Origin: Gammaproteobacteria bacterium | GTDB lineage: Bacteria > Pseudomonadota > Gammaproteobacteria > HK1 | Direction of reading: 5' to 3' | NCBI GenBank assembly: GCA_022824305.1 | Contig: JAJEAD010000068.1 | Span: 1 to 61,021 of the forward strand | Length of the DNA stretch: 61,021 nucleotides | In this document: positions 26,509-35,128 of the stretch, in pieces | Numbering within the stretch: position 1 is the stretch's first letter | How the letters are laid out: each line of letters begins with the position of its first letter | Notes under the pieces: generated by a model | What the model saw: only the letters and a program-made list of their open reading frames with translations | What the model was told of the DNA's origin: nothing | Database searches by the model: none | Made by a program: the position numbers and the translations under genes

Positions 26509-26863
26509 GCCGCTCCTTGCCCGGAGAGATAAGAATAGCCCCGGCGCTTGGTTGGTCAAGTGTTTGGTCTGATCATGGACTCTCCGTGTCATCGGACGGG
26601 AACTTCAGCGCTCGGTGTCCGCATCCGCGTCGTCCAGCACCGCGTGCCGCTGTCCCGCCTCGCGGTGGCAGCGCTCGATGAGGCGCGGGAGATCGCCGAC
26701 AACGTCTTTGTACCGGTGCGTTAGAGAACGATCTTTGTGCCGGGTATCGGTGTGTTCGCTGTTCCCGTTCTTCGCGCGGCGAATGTGGTCACGCTGTAGT
26801 CTTGAGTGCACGCGTCATGTGGCGCATAGTGGACCAGCTCCTCAAATCCCGGGAACAATCGTC
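26509..26863. other. Divergent gap between modules 2 and 3
   Basis: A 355-bp stretch between divergent toxin-antitoxin operons. Promoters for both must lie here. A minus-strand frame near 26605-26811 encodes a charged 68-residue peptide without recognised features or ribosome site; I regard it as unsupported, possibly a remnant of a disrupted gene. Confidence 0.45.
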
Positions 26864-27139
26864 ATGGAACTCGCCTTGCGCGAAGCGAAAGCCCGCCTTT
26901 CTGAACTCGTCGCCGCCGCCGAAAAGGGCGAGCGGGTCGTCATCACCAAGCACGGCAGGCCGGCGGTGGAGCTCGTGCGCTGCCGCAAGCGGGGGGGAAT
27001 CGACTTCGACAAGCTGGAGGCGACCCGTCGGCGCCTTGGGATAGATGGCTCCTCTGCGGAAGAAATGGCCGAGTGGAAGGCTCGATTCGAGGACACCGTG
27101 TTCAGCCGCCAGGTTCTGGGGCTGGACTACGACGAGTAG
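26864..27139 (+). CDS. Phd-type antitoxin, module 3
   Basis: A 91-aa antitoxin with the Phd N-terminus (MELALREAKARLSELVAAAE) and the KGERVVITKHGRPAVELV beta segment. The C-terminal half (EMAEWKARFEDTVFSRQVLG) is the likely toxin-binding tail. It lies nine bases before the toxin gene. The ATG was chosen because it begins the family motif. It is homologous to, but clearly diverged from, the module 2 antitoxin. Confidence 0.88.
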   Translation: MELALREAKARLSELVAAAEKGERVVITKHGRPAVELVRCRKRGGIDFDKLEATRRRLGIDGSSAEEMAEWKARFEDTVFSRQVLGLDYDE

Positions 27140-27148
27140 GCTCAACCG

Positions 27149-27544
27149 GTGCGTGTTCTACTCGATACGTTCTATCTCTACCGGTTCATGGAAGCACCCG
27201 GACACTTCGGTGAAGCGGAGCGCCGTTTCCTGGAGGAGAGCGAGGCGAGGGTCTACGTAAGCGCCGTATCGGTCTGGGAGATGCGACTGAAGCACCACGC
27301 CCGTCATCGCTCCCTCGAGCGCAAGAGCCTGTACGTTCCAAGCGACGTGATCGCCACACTCCAGGAACAGAACGTAGTGTTCCTTCCCATATCCATCAAC
27401 CATGTCGCGCGGGAGCTCGAAGTACCCATTGCTCACAGTGACCCGTTCGACGAACTCCTGCTCGTTCAGGCCCAGGAAGAAGGTCTCAGACTTCTCACGA
27501 CGGATCGCTTGCTGGTCGACCATCCACTCGCCATCACGGTTTAG
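27149..27544 (+). CDS. PIN-domain ribonuclease toxin (VapC type), module 3
   Basis: A 131-aa PIN-domain toxin with a GTG start. The first Asp is in VLLDTFYLYRFM, Glu in SVWEMRLKHHARH, and the distal acidic pair in HSDPFDELLLVQAQEEGLRL; TTDRLL follows as in VapC. The typical Thr/Ser after the first Asp is present, so the active site looks intact. Paired with the Phd-type antitoxin upstream, it forms a complete module on the opposite strand from modules 1 and 2. Confidence 0.9.
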   Translation: MRVLLDTFYLYRFMEAPGHFGEAERRFLEESEARVYVSAVSVWEMRLKHHARHRSLERKSLYVPSDVIATLQEQNVVFLPISINHVARELEVPIAHSDPFDELLLVQAQEEGLRLLTTDRLLVDHPLAITV

Positions 27545-27749
27545 GGACAGTGCGAAAAAGGCGAGCACTCATCTCGACACGATTGCGTACCCGCCGTGCC
27601 CGACGAAGTAACGGTTCCGATGGGCTCGTCGCGACGCTTGATGCAAAGCGCGACCATCTGTAGCCGGTACTCCCGGCTCATTGGGGAAGGACGGTGGCCC
27701 GCCTTGGCGGGGATGGCCTCGCACAACGAGGAGCCACGGCATGGCTGTA
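27545..27749. other. Right flank of the island, no gene recognised
   Basis: About 200 bp between toxin module 3 and the right 71-bp repeat. Short open frames exist on both strands but none can be supported. No integrase fragment was recognised. Confidence 0.45.
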
Positions 27750-27820
27750 CCGGCTCAGTCCGATTCGGCGACGCAGCCGGCCTGGATCATCGCGCCCGGG
27801 ATCTCGAGACGGGGCGCCAC
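27750..27820. repeat. 71-bp direct repeat, right copy (3' end of the RidA-like gene)
   Basis: This copy includes the stop codon and last codons of the intact RidA-like gene plus five bases beyond. It matches the left copy (23426-23496) at 68 of 71 positions. Direct orientation and location at a gene's 3' end suggest an integration site. Confidence 0.75.
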
Positions 27821-28918
27821 GATGCCGGTGGAGGCCGGTCCGGGCCGGCCGTAGTAGTCGGAGCGGATTCCGACGTTGAGGCCCCACGCGCTCTCGTCCC
27901 AGTCGCCGGTGAAACGGGCGTTGACCTTCACGACCTCGGGAAAGCCGCTGTCCAGGGCGGAGAGCGCCGCCTGCATGTGGCGCATCGCGGCGTGGGTCTG
28001 GGCGGCGAGATCGCCTTCGCCCACCAGCCGGCCCTCGCGGTCGACCGGCAACTGGGCGCCGACGAAGAGCGTCTCGCCCGAGCGGATGGCCTGAGACCAG
28101 GGTCCGCCTCCGGGCCAGCGCCAGTGCGCATCCTGGGAGAGCCGGCGCACCGGGCGCGTTCCCGCGGCGGTGCCGCGAAGCGCCACCGCCTCCAGGCGCA
28201 GGGCCTCGCCGGCGCGCCCGAGGCGCGAGAGCGGCATGGTCTCGAGGACCGGACCGGGGGCGGCGAAGGCCCGTCCCAGCCGCTCGAGCACCGCGGCACG
28301 GTCGGCGTCCGGGTCGGCGCGCAGGTACGCGGCGAAGCGGCAGACGTCGCCGGGGGCGGCGCCGACGCCCTCGAGCGCGGCGAACAGCGCATCCAGGGCG
28401 GAATCCGCCTGCATCCCGGGTAAAGCGGCCGGATCGGCGGGCACGGCGCAGACATGTACCGCATCGCCGTGGCGCCGGGCCTGGGCCGCACCCTGCGCAC
28501 CGGACTCCGCCCGCTCGGGGTCGCGGATCGCGATGGCGTCGATCTCGACCTCGATCCCCTCGGAGGGAAAGCTGTCCACCGGGGTCATGACGAGCGCCGG
28601 CCGCGCCCCGCCGCGCACCAGGGCCGCGAGCGTCTCAGCGTAGTGCGCTTCGTCCACGCTGCCGTCGTTGCGGTAGAAGACCTGGAGCTGGGCCATGTCC
28701 GCCTCCGCCGCTCCCGCGTGGCGCAGCACGTCGTAGAGGCGGCGCATCGTCCCTTCCGTCTGTGCCGCGAGATCGCCCGGATCCTGGGCCCGGCCCTCCC
28801 CGTCCATGTGGAGCTGGCCGCAGACGTGCACGCTCCCCGCGCAGGCGACGGCGCGGCTCACGTTGACCGGAACGGGAACCCGGTAGCTGTCGTCGAAGGG
28901 TACGAAGCGGCGGGTCAT
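27755..28918 (-). CDS. Multi-domain RidA/YjgF-family protein
   Basis: A 387-aa protein made of repeated RidA-like units: domain 1 at about residues 1-130 (FVPFDDSYRVPVPVNVSRAV, QLHMDGEGRAQDPGDLAAQT), a degenerate middle domain (~135-250) and domain 3 at ~265-387 (GAQLPVDREGRLVGEGDLAA). RidA proteins deaminate reactive enamines, or in other subgroups bind ligands. The usual arginine in the PAR(S/T) motif is not seen in domain 1 (RPALVMTPV) or domain 3 (GPASTGIV), so classical imine deamination is doubtful. GGAGAGGAG precedes the ATG. It begins a minus-strand catabolic group. Confidence 0.82.
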   Translation of the reverse strand: MTRRFVPFDDSYRVPVPVNVSRAVACAGSVHVCGQLHMDGEGRAQDPGDLAAQTEGTMRRLYDVLRHAGAAEADMAQLQVFYRNDGSVDEAHYAETLAALVRGGARPALVMTPVDSFPSEGIEVEIDAIAIRDPERAESGAQGAAQARRHGDAVHVCAVPADPAALPGMQADSALDALFAALEGVGAAPGDVCRFAAYLRADPDADRAAVLERLGRAFAAPGPVLETMPLSRLGRAGEALRLEAVALRGTAAGTRPVRRLSQDAHWRWPGGGPWSQAIRSGETLFVGAQLPVDREGRLVGEGDLAAQTHAAMRHMQAALSALDSGFPEVVKVNARFTGDWDESAWGLNVGIRSDYYGRPGPASTGIVAPRLEIPGAMIQAGCVAESD

Positions 28919-28940
28919 GGTCGATCTCCTCTCTCCACGG

Positions 28941-29891
28941 CTACCCGGAGCGCTCCTCTGCGAGCACCCTGCGGATCGCGATGAGGCAGCGGTCACGCTC
29001 CTCGGCGAGCTCCGCCACGCCGCGCCCCTTCGCGAGCCGGTCGCAGCCCGAGACGATCTGCTCGCGCAGCTCCTCGGTGAGCGGCGGCGCGTCGAGCCGC
29101 GAGTAGGGAGCGTTCCATTCCTCGCGCGCCATGTGCTCGAGGAAGTGACACATGCCGCCTTCGCCTCCACCCAGGTGGAAGGTGAGGAAGGGCCCCATGA
29201 TGGCCCAGCGCAGTCCCGGCCCCTCGCTGATGCAGCGGTCGAGGTCCTCCGCCGTGGCCTCCCCCGCAACCATCATGTGGAGCGCCTCGCGAAACAGCGC
29301 GATCTGAAGGCGGTTGGCGAGGAACCCGTAGAGTCCCGCCGCGCACACCACCGCCGACTTGCCCACCGCGTCGTAGAAGCGGCAGGCCCACTGTACCGTC
29401 TCTTCCGAGGTGCGCCGGCCGGGTGCGACCTCGACCAGGGGCACCATGTACACGGGGTTGAAGGGGTGGCCGACCACGGTGCGCTCGGGCCGCGCGCACT
29501 GCGATTGCAGCTCGCTCATGTCGAGCCCGGAGGTCGAGGAGGCGATCACCACGTCGGGGGGCGTGGCGGCGTCGATCTCGCCGAGCAGCTTCACCTTGAC
29601 CGCGGTCGACTCGAAGGCGCTCTCCTGGACGAAGTCCGCTCCCGCGACCGCTTCGGCGAGCGTGCCCGCGTAGCGCAGCCGCTCGCGCGAGGCGCCGCCG
29701 GCGAGACCGATCTCCTCGAGCGCCGGCCAGGCGGCATCGACGAGACGGCGCATGCGCGCTTCGCCGTCGGGAGCCGGGTCCCAGCCCACCACGTCGAGGC
29801 CGGCGGCGAGAAACTGGGCCGCCCAGCCGCTGCCGATGGTTCCCGCGCCGACGATGGCGACGCATCCGACTTCGCCCGGTTCCTTTCTCAT
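28941..29891 (-). CDS. 3-hydroxyacyl-CoA dehydrogenase family protein, carnitine-dehydrogenase-like
   Basis: A 316-aa NAD-dependent dehydrogenase. The Rossmann motif is VGAGTIGSGWAA (14-25), followed by ASSTSGLDMSEL and GHPFNPVYMVPLVEV, the catalytic His region of the 3HCDH family. The GSGWAA signature and the length (~320 aa) fit L-carnitine dehydrogenases, which oxidise carnitine to 3-dehydrocarnitine; L-gulonate or other 3-hydroxyacid dehydrogenases are alternatives. GGGAGGAGGG precedes the ATG. It lies between the RidA-like and NIPSNAP genes, consistent with a catabolic operon. Confidence 0.85.
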   Translation of the reverse strand: MRKEPGEVGCVAIVGAGTIGSGWAAQFLAAGLDVVGWDPAPDGEARMRRLVDAAWPALEEIGLAGGASRERLRYAGTLAEAVAGADFVQESAFESTAVKVKLLGEIDAATPPDVVIASSTSGLDMSELQSQCARPERTVVGHPFNPVYMVPLVEVAPGRRTSEETVQWACRFYDAVGKSAVVCAAGLYGFLANRLQIALFREALHMMVAGEATAEDLDRCISEGPGLRWAIMGPFLTFHLGGGEGGMCHFLEHMAREEWNAPYSRLDAPPLTEELREQIVSGCDRLAKGRGVAELAEERDRCLIAIRRVLAEERSG

Positions 29892-29964
29892 TGGTCCCTC
29901 CTCCCGCGTTCTTCGTCGTCGTCCGCCACCCCCCCCCGCCACCGGGGGCTTCACGTTCCCGGAG

Positions 29965-30600
29965 CTACTGGAGCGGCGAGTGAGGCGCCGGGAGCAGGAT
30001 GGTGGAGTGGGCCTCGACGATGAGGTGAGCGCTCTTCTCGAGGAAGGCTTGCCAGTCCGGATCCCGGCCGGCCGCAGCCCGGGCGCTCGCCCGCGCATTG
30101 AGGTCGGGATAGGCCCAGAGATGGCAGACTTCGTTCGGCTGCCCGGCCTCGGTCACCCAGGCGCAGACGTTGCGGGAGTGCCGCTCGCGGGCGGGCATCA
30201 CGTCGGCGAAGTGGCCGGCCCACTCCCGCACCTTGCCCACCTGCGTGCGGTAGTTGCGCAACTCGTACACGTTGCCCTCGTTTTCCGGCGCCTTGAAGGG
30301 GAGAAAGGCGTTCATCAGGCGGATGTCCTGGCGCACGAGCTGGGGGCGGAGGACGGGCAGGTAGTCCTCCACCCAGGCCCGGTTCTCCGCGAGCGCGGCG
30401 CGCAGGCGCTGGCGCTCCTCCAGGCTCTCGTAGCTCCACAGGTGCATGACCTGGCCGAGCGGGCCAATCTCGGTGCTCCAGTAGCCCTCGAGCTTGCCGT
30501 AGTCGTCGCCGCGAATCGGGCGGCCGACCTCGGCGGAGTTCTTCACCACCGCGCGAATCTTGCCGGGCGCAGCGGTGTAGGTGCGAAGCTCATAGATCAT
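29965..30600 (-). CDS. NIPSNAP-family protein
   Basis: A 211-aa protein with two ferredoxin-like NIPSNAP domains, each starting with the typical pattern: MIYELRTYTAAPGKIRAVVK (1-20) and GNVYELRNYRTQVGKVREWA (~110). The middle LGQVMHLWSYESLEERQRLR is also characteristic. The biochemical role of bacterial NIPSNAP proteins is poorly known; many sit in catabolic operons, as here, between a dehydrogenase and a carboxyltransferase gene. AAGGAG precedes the ATG. Confidence 0.88.
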   Translation of the reverse strand: MIYELRTYTAAPGKIRAVVKNSAEVGRPIRGDDYGKLEGYWSTEIGPLGQVMHLWSYESLEERQRLRAALAENRAWVEDYLPVLRPQLVRQDIRLMNAFLPFKAPENEGNVYELRNYRTQVGKVREWAGHFADVMPARERHSRNVCAWVTEAGQPNEVCHLWAYPDLNARASARAAAGRDPDWQAFLEKSAHLIVEAHSTILLPAPHSPLQ

Positions 30601-30623
30601 GAAGGCGCTCCTTTCGTCCGGGG

Positions 30624-32186
30624 CTAGGGACGCATGTTGAAGCGGACTGGACCGAGCGAGGTCTCGAGCGCGCCCTGGATCCATTCCACCCACTCGCAGA
30701 GGGCGGGACGGGTCTCGCGCGGGTCGATGATGTCGTGCACCGCGAAGGACTCGGCCGCGGGATAGGGCGAGCGCGAGCGGGCCAGTTGCCGCTCCAGCTC
30801 GTGGCGCATCGCCGCCGGGTCTTCCGCTTGCGCGATCCGGCGCCGGTAGGCGACGGCGACGCCGCCCTCGATCGGCAGGGCGCCGGACTCCGCCGAGGGC
30901 CAGTCCAGCCGGTAGGTGTCGGGCCCGAAGTGCGCGGCGGCCGCGACGCCGAAAGCCTTGTGGATTTGGACCGAGGCCCAGGGCGTGCGGGCCTGGGCGG
31001 CGGCGGCGACCGCGGCCATGCCGTAGCGGATGGTGCCGTCACGCTCGGCTTCCGGGCCGATCATGAACCCCGGCTCGTCGACGAAGTTGAGCACCGGGAG
31101 GTGGAAGGTGTCGCAGAGCTCGATCAGGCGCCGCATCTTCTGCGCCGCCGCCGCGGTCATCGCGCCGGCGAGGTAGCGGCAGTCGTTGGCGGTGATCCCT
31201 ATGCTCTGCCCGTTCAGGCGGGCGAGCCCGACCGCGATGCTCGGCCCGTACTCCGGCGCGATGGGAAAGAAGGAACCCCGGTCCACCACCAGCTCCACGA
31301 TGCGCAGCACGTTGAAGGGGCGGCGGCGGTTGCGGGGAACGATGGAGAGCAGCTCCTCCTCGCGGCGCTCCGGCGGATCGTCGCAGGCGATGCGCGGAGC
31401 GCGCTCCCAAGCGTTGCGCGGGAGGTAGCCGAGGAAGCGGCGGATCTGGCGGAGGGCGTCGTGCTCGTCGGGCGCGATGTTGTCGACCACCCCGCTTTGC
31501 GCGTGCACCGCGGCGCCGCCGAGCTCCTCCTTGCTCATGCTGCGCCCAAGCGCGCGCTCCACCAGAGCGGGCCCGCCCACCATGACCTGCGAGGTGTCGC
31601 GCGCGATCACCGAGAAGTGGGATGCAACGAGGCGTCCCGCGGGAAAGCCCGCGACCGCGCCGAGACCGGCGGAGGCCACCGGCACCTGCCCCATCGCGTC
31701 GGCGATGACCTCGAAGCGGTGGGGTTCGTACACCGGCTCGCCGACCGTCTTCGGGCGCTTCGGGTCCGCGTCGGGGCTCGCCACGCTGCCCCCTCCTCCC
31801 TCCAGCAGGCGAACGAGAGGAATCCGCAGTCGCAGCGCCAGGTGCTCGGCGTAGATGCTCTTGCGAAGCCCGGAGGCGTTGGGGGAGCCGCCGCGGAGCG
31901 TGAAGTCCTCCCCGCCGACGGCAACGCGCCGGCCCTCGATCTCGCCCACCCCCACCACGTAGTTGGCCGGGGTGAAGCGCTCGACCCGCCCTTCCTCGTC
32001 GAGGAAGGCGCTTCCCGCCATCCGTCCCTGTTCACGGAAGGTGCCCGGATCGCAAAGCGCTTCCACGCGCTCGCGCACCGTGAGCTCTCCCTTGGCGTGA
32101 TGGCGCGCGATCGCCTCCGTCCCGCCCTGGGCGCGGGCAAGCTCCCGGCGCCGATGAATCTCTTCGACTTCCCTTTCCCAGCTCAT
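30624..32186 (-). CDS. Acyl-CoA carboxylase carboxyltransferase subunit
   Basis: A 520-aa biotin-dependent carboxyltransferase (PccB/MccB family). N- and C-terminal crotonase-like halves are both present: AVGGEDFTLRGGSPNASGLRK, LLEGGGGSV, then RIVELVVDRGSFFPIAPEYG, IGITANDCRYLAGAMT and FVDEPGFMIGPEAE. It would transfer CO2 from biotin to an acyl-CoA. No biotin carboxylase or biotin carrier gene is in the window, so the partner must be elsewhere. It is the first gene of the minus-strand catabolic group; the RiPP cluster ends 233 bp further on, also on the minus strand. Confidence 0.88.
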   Translation of the reverse strand: MSWEREVEEIHRRRELARAQGGTEAIARHHAKGELTVRERVEALCDPGTFREQGRMAGSAFLDEEGRVERFTPANYVVGVGEIEGRRVAVGGEDFTLRGGSPNASGLRKSIYAEHLALRLRIPLVRLLEGGGGSVASPDADPKRPKTVGEPVYEPHRFEVIADAMGQVPVASAGLGAVAGFPAGRLVASHFSVIARDTSQVMVGGPALVERALGRSMSKEELGGAAVHAQSGVVDNIAPDEHDALRQIRRFLGYLPRNAWERAPRIACDDPPERREEELLSIVPRNRRRPFNVLRIVELVVDRGSFFPIAPEYGPSIAVGLARLNGQSIGITANDCRYLAGAMTAAAAQKMRRLIELCDTFHLPVLNFVDEPGFMIGPEAERDGTIRYGMAAVAAAAQARTPWASVQIHKAFGVAAAAHFGPDTYRLDWPSAESGALPIEGGVAVAYRRRIAQAEDPAAMRHELERQLARSRSPYPAAESFAVHDIIDPRETRPALCEWVEWIQGALETSLGPVRFNMRP

Positions 32187-32419
32187 TTCGGCAAGCGTCT
32201 CGAGCCTCCCCGGCGACAGGCGACGCGGAGCTTACACCACCGTAGCTGGCGCGTTCCGCCGATTCACGGGTGCGGACGTGGCTCCGTCCGGCGCCCACCC
32301 GCCCGACGGATCAGGGATGACTCGAAGCGCTTCTCGAGGCGCTCCCGCCCCGGACGATGGCCCGCGGTGCCCGCAACGCGGCGCTCGAGGTTTCCGGCAT
32401 CGCCGCTTCGAGCGGGACA

Positions 32420-33538
32420 TCAAGAGGGCAGCGCCCCGGAGAGCACCATGAACACGTAGGCCTTCACTTTCCGAAGCCGATTCTCGGAGACGACCACCTT
32501 GATGTGGTGAATGCCACGCAGCAGCACGTAGCGCCCTGACCTGGCGAACAACGTGGTCGGCTTCGAAACCCAGACCGCCAGCGCCGCGAGCTTCTCCGGA
32601 ACCACGAGATCCTCGTGACTCAGGGCTTCGAGGAAGGGATCCCAATCGGTCAGGCCATCGAGCCAGTATCGCGCATTCTTCGTGTATCTCTGCTTGACGA
32701 TGAGGGTGAGGCCGAGCGTCGGACCGACACCCTCCGCCCTCACGTCGATGTTCACCCCGGTCCTGACGATGTTCACGCGTTCCCTGAAGCGTGAGATCAG
32801 GGCGTCGACAGCGGAGATATCACCCGGCCAGCCCGTTCGTTCGAGATAGGCGCCCAGTTCCTGCTCTCCCTTGAAGCCCATGATCGCCAGGCGGATCGAC
32901 CGCGAGCGAGACGGGAACACGCCGAAGGAATCCATGCGCGTGTCTCCCGGCTGCGCCAGGTAGGCCCGCTCGACGTTCTCCCGCTCCGCCGCGTTCTTCT
33001 CCCAGCCTGTGCAGGAAACGAGCGCGTCCACCAACACACCCACGTCCTTCACCTGCCCGCTGGCGCCGATGATCGGCCGCTCGCCCGGCCGCAGGAACAT
33101 TCCGGGACGCGTGCGCCCTCCGTCCCGGGCCGAGCCGATGTCGAACTCCAGCATCACCTTTCGGCCGGCGATGTCACGCAGAGGCGAGCATTCGGTATCC
33201 ATTTGTCCGAAGAGCCGAGTGATCGCTTTCGCGGTCTCGTCCGTCTCGTCGGCCCGCGCGCGATCCCGAAAGAAGGCCGCCGTCCTCGTTCCGCTCGCCA
33301 GGGAGACGCCGAAATCCGCTTCCGGTCTGCGTTCATGCAGCGGCAGCTCGAAGCCGAACGGAAGCGCACCCGTCGTCACCGGAAACCCGCTCGCGCATTC
33401 GAGAATGCGTTCCCACTCCGGATCTCCGATGAGGATCGGCGACACCCTGTTTCGGAAATGCCCGAGCAGCGCACCCATGGTACCGCCCTCTTCGGCCAGA
33501 CGGTCCTGAGTGAGTGCGACTGCCTCGTCGATATCCAC
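32420..33538 (-). CDS. Unrecognised protein at the end of the RiPP cluster
   Basis: A 372-aa protein I could not assign. It has no signal peptide or membrane helix. The C-terminal ~100 residues alternate strand-like segments, ending LLRGIHHIKVVVSENRLRK then VKAYVFMVLSGA, and an inner block reads VNIDVRAEGVGPTLGLTL. A beta-rich fold related to ABBA prenyltransferases is conceivable but not supported by any motif I can name. The GTG start has AAGGGG five bases upstream. It lies ~200 bp after the leader-tagged cyclase-like gene on the same strand, so a shared function with that enzyme is a reasonable inference. Confidence 0.7.
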   Translation of the reverse strand: MDIDEAVALTQDRLAEEGGTMGALLGHFRNRVSPILIGDPEWERILECASGFPVTTGALPFGFELPLHERRPEADFGVSLASGTRTAAFFRDRARADETDETAKAITRLFGQMDTECSPLRDIAGRKVMLEFDIGSARDGGRTRPGMFLRPGERPIIGASGQVKDVGVLVDALVSCTGWEKNAAERENVERAYLAQPGDTRMDSFGVFPSRSRSIRLAIMGFKGEQELGAYLERTGWPGDISAVDALISRFRERVNIVRTGVNIDVRAEGVGPTLGLTLIVKQRYTKNARYWLDGLTDWDPFLEALSHEDLVVPEKLAALAVWVSKPTTLFARSGRYVLLRGIHHIKVVVSENRLRKVKAYVFMVLSGALPS

Positions 33539-33737
33539 GTCGTCCCCTTGCCGGACTAGCGCCGATTCCGAAACACGCTCCCTGCGCGCAAGTGCGCGGC
33601 AATCCCCTTCGGGACCGGGCGCGAACGCGACACGACGGCGCCCACCCCGGACATGCCGATGCCGGGCCTGCTTCGGCACGGACCCGGGAGATCCCGCGCC
33701 CCTGGTGTGGACCGGCCCGCGACCGGACGGCAGGTGA

Positions 33738-35066
33738 TCACGAGTTCCCGTCCCTTCGCTTCCCCGATCCCGCCAGGACCTCGACGAGGCGCTCCAGCGC
33801 TTCGATGCAGAATGCGGAGGTCACGGATTCCGAGCCGTGCCCTATCTGCCCTATGGCGCCCCACCTGAGCGACTGGTCGCCGAAGGCGAGAAGCTCCGGC
33901 CAACTGCCGTCCTCCCGCTGCGAGCCCATGAACATCTCCACCAGGCGTTCCGTGTCCACGCTGTCGAGGCTCCCGATGTTGTAGAGCGCGGACACCGCCT
34001 GAGCGCTTTGCAGGACGTTGCCGAATGCTTCCCTGTCTTCGCGCAGGCCCAGGATGCGATCCGCAAGATTCGGGCGCAGCCGGTCGAGAGCGCTCTGCGC
34101 GCGCAGCATGGCACGGGTGACGGCGTAGTAGACGGTGACGGTGTCGGGATACCACTTGGACGAGCCTTCGAGGCTGTCTTCGGAGATCCTGGATACGAGC
34201 CACTCCTGGGCACGCCGGGTTTCGGGACGGTCCCCGAGGTAGGCAATGACGTTCGCATTGACCACCGGATCGGCCTCGATGCGAAAGCTCGCCACGACGT
34301 CGGGCTCGTCGTCCTCCAGCACCCAGGTCATGAATCGACCTTCCCCGTCCTGGTTGGCCAGGATTCGCGGAAGGTTCCGGCCAAGCAGTATCCAGGGGTG
34401 AGTGCAAATTGCGAGGGAACAGAGCGAGGTGCTGTCGAGGTCCTGAGGAAGGTGGCGGTAGTAGCGCCAGAATCCCGGATGTTCGGCAGTGTCGGCAAGG
34501 TAGGCCCTCGTGCCGGCGCACATGGCCCTCGCCCGCGGCTCGGCGCAACCATCCAGGGCCAGCACGCAGAGAGCCGAAACGAAGGGAGGCCTTTCGAAGT
34601 GTCGCGGAATCTTCGGGTCGGACAGATTGAAACGTATGCAGTGCCATGCTCCGTTCCTGTCCACGGTGGATTCCAGGAAACGCAAGCCCCGGCGAATGCT
34701 CTCCCTGGCTCCTCTCGCCAGAGCCTCGGGCGTCACGGCTCTCGCCCGGGCCACCTTCCGTCTCGGCGCCGGGGGGCGAGCGGGAGGCGCGGGGTCGTAC
34801 ATCGTTCTCTTGAGAAACTCGAGCGACGTGGCGCCGCTTCTCGCGGCCTCGCGCTCTTCCGCGCTGTACCTGCTCCTCGGAGGAAGTACGACATGCGTCT
34901 CGGTATCGGATTCTTCGTGCACGTGAATCCGGTGGCCTTCGGCCATCCTCAGACCGAGTTCCTGCTCTATCGCCTCCTTCGGATCGTCGAGCAGCCGTGC
35001 GCGAAAGGAGGTGTCTTCCGCGGCTCTCGAGAGGAGGCGTTCCGTCGCGGTGGTGGGTTCCTTCAT
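33738..35066 (-). CDS. NHLP leader domain fused to a squalene-cyclase/prenyltransferase-like domain
   Basis: A 442-aa protein in two parts. Residues ~1-75 form a nitrile-hydratase-type leader (LLSRAAEDTSFRARLLDDP, KEAIEQELGL, HVVLPPRSRYSAEE) like that of the precursor peptide at 47.0 kb. Residues ~115-435 form an alpha/alpha-toroid-like domain with QW-like repeats (SQREDGSWPELL) and DLDSTSL, resembling the class II cyclase DxDD region. No Gly-Gly cut site follows the leader, so it probably serves as a docking tag rather than being removed. The enzyme could act on the peptide or on a lipid; neither is shown. It directly follows the two exporter genes. Confidence 0.78.
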   Translation of the reverse strand: MKEPTTATERLLSRAAEDTSFRARLLDDPKEAIEQELGLRMAEGHRIHVHEESDTETHVVLPPRSRYSAEEREAARSGATSLEFLKRTMYDPAPPARPPAPRRKVARARAVTPEALARGARESIRRGLRFLESTVDRNGAWHCIRFNLSDPKIPRHFERPPFVSALCVLALDGCAEPRARAMCAGTRAYLADTAEHPGFWRYYRHLPQDLDSTSLCSLAICTHPWILLGRNLPRILANQDGEGRFMTWVLEDDEPDVVASFRIEADPVVNANVIAYLGDRPETRRAQEWLVSRISEDSLEGSSKWYPDTVTVYYAVTRAMLRAQSALDRLRPNLADRILGLREDREAFGNVLQSAQAVSALYNIGSLDSVDTERLVEMFMGSQREDGSWPELLAFGDQSLRWGAIGQIGHGSESVTSAFCIEALERLVEVLAGSGKRRDGNS

Positions 35067-35128
35067 CGTTGCCGTGCCTTCCCGTGGTGGGTCGCCCTGC
35101 CGCAATACTCGGCAATCAAGGGGCCGGC

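Noticed and set aside
26605..26811. Small charged protein between toxin-antitoxin modules 2 and 3
   Set aside because: No ribosome site, family match or neighbour logic; it may be a remnant but cannot be supported as a gene.
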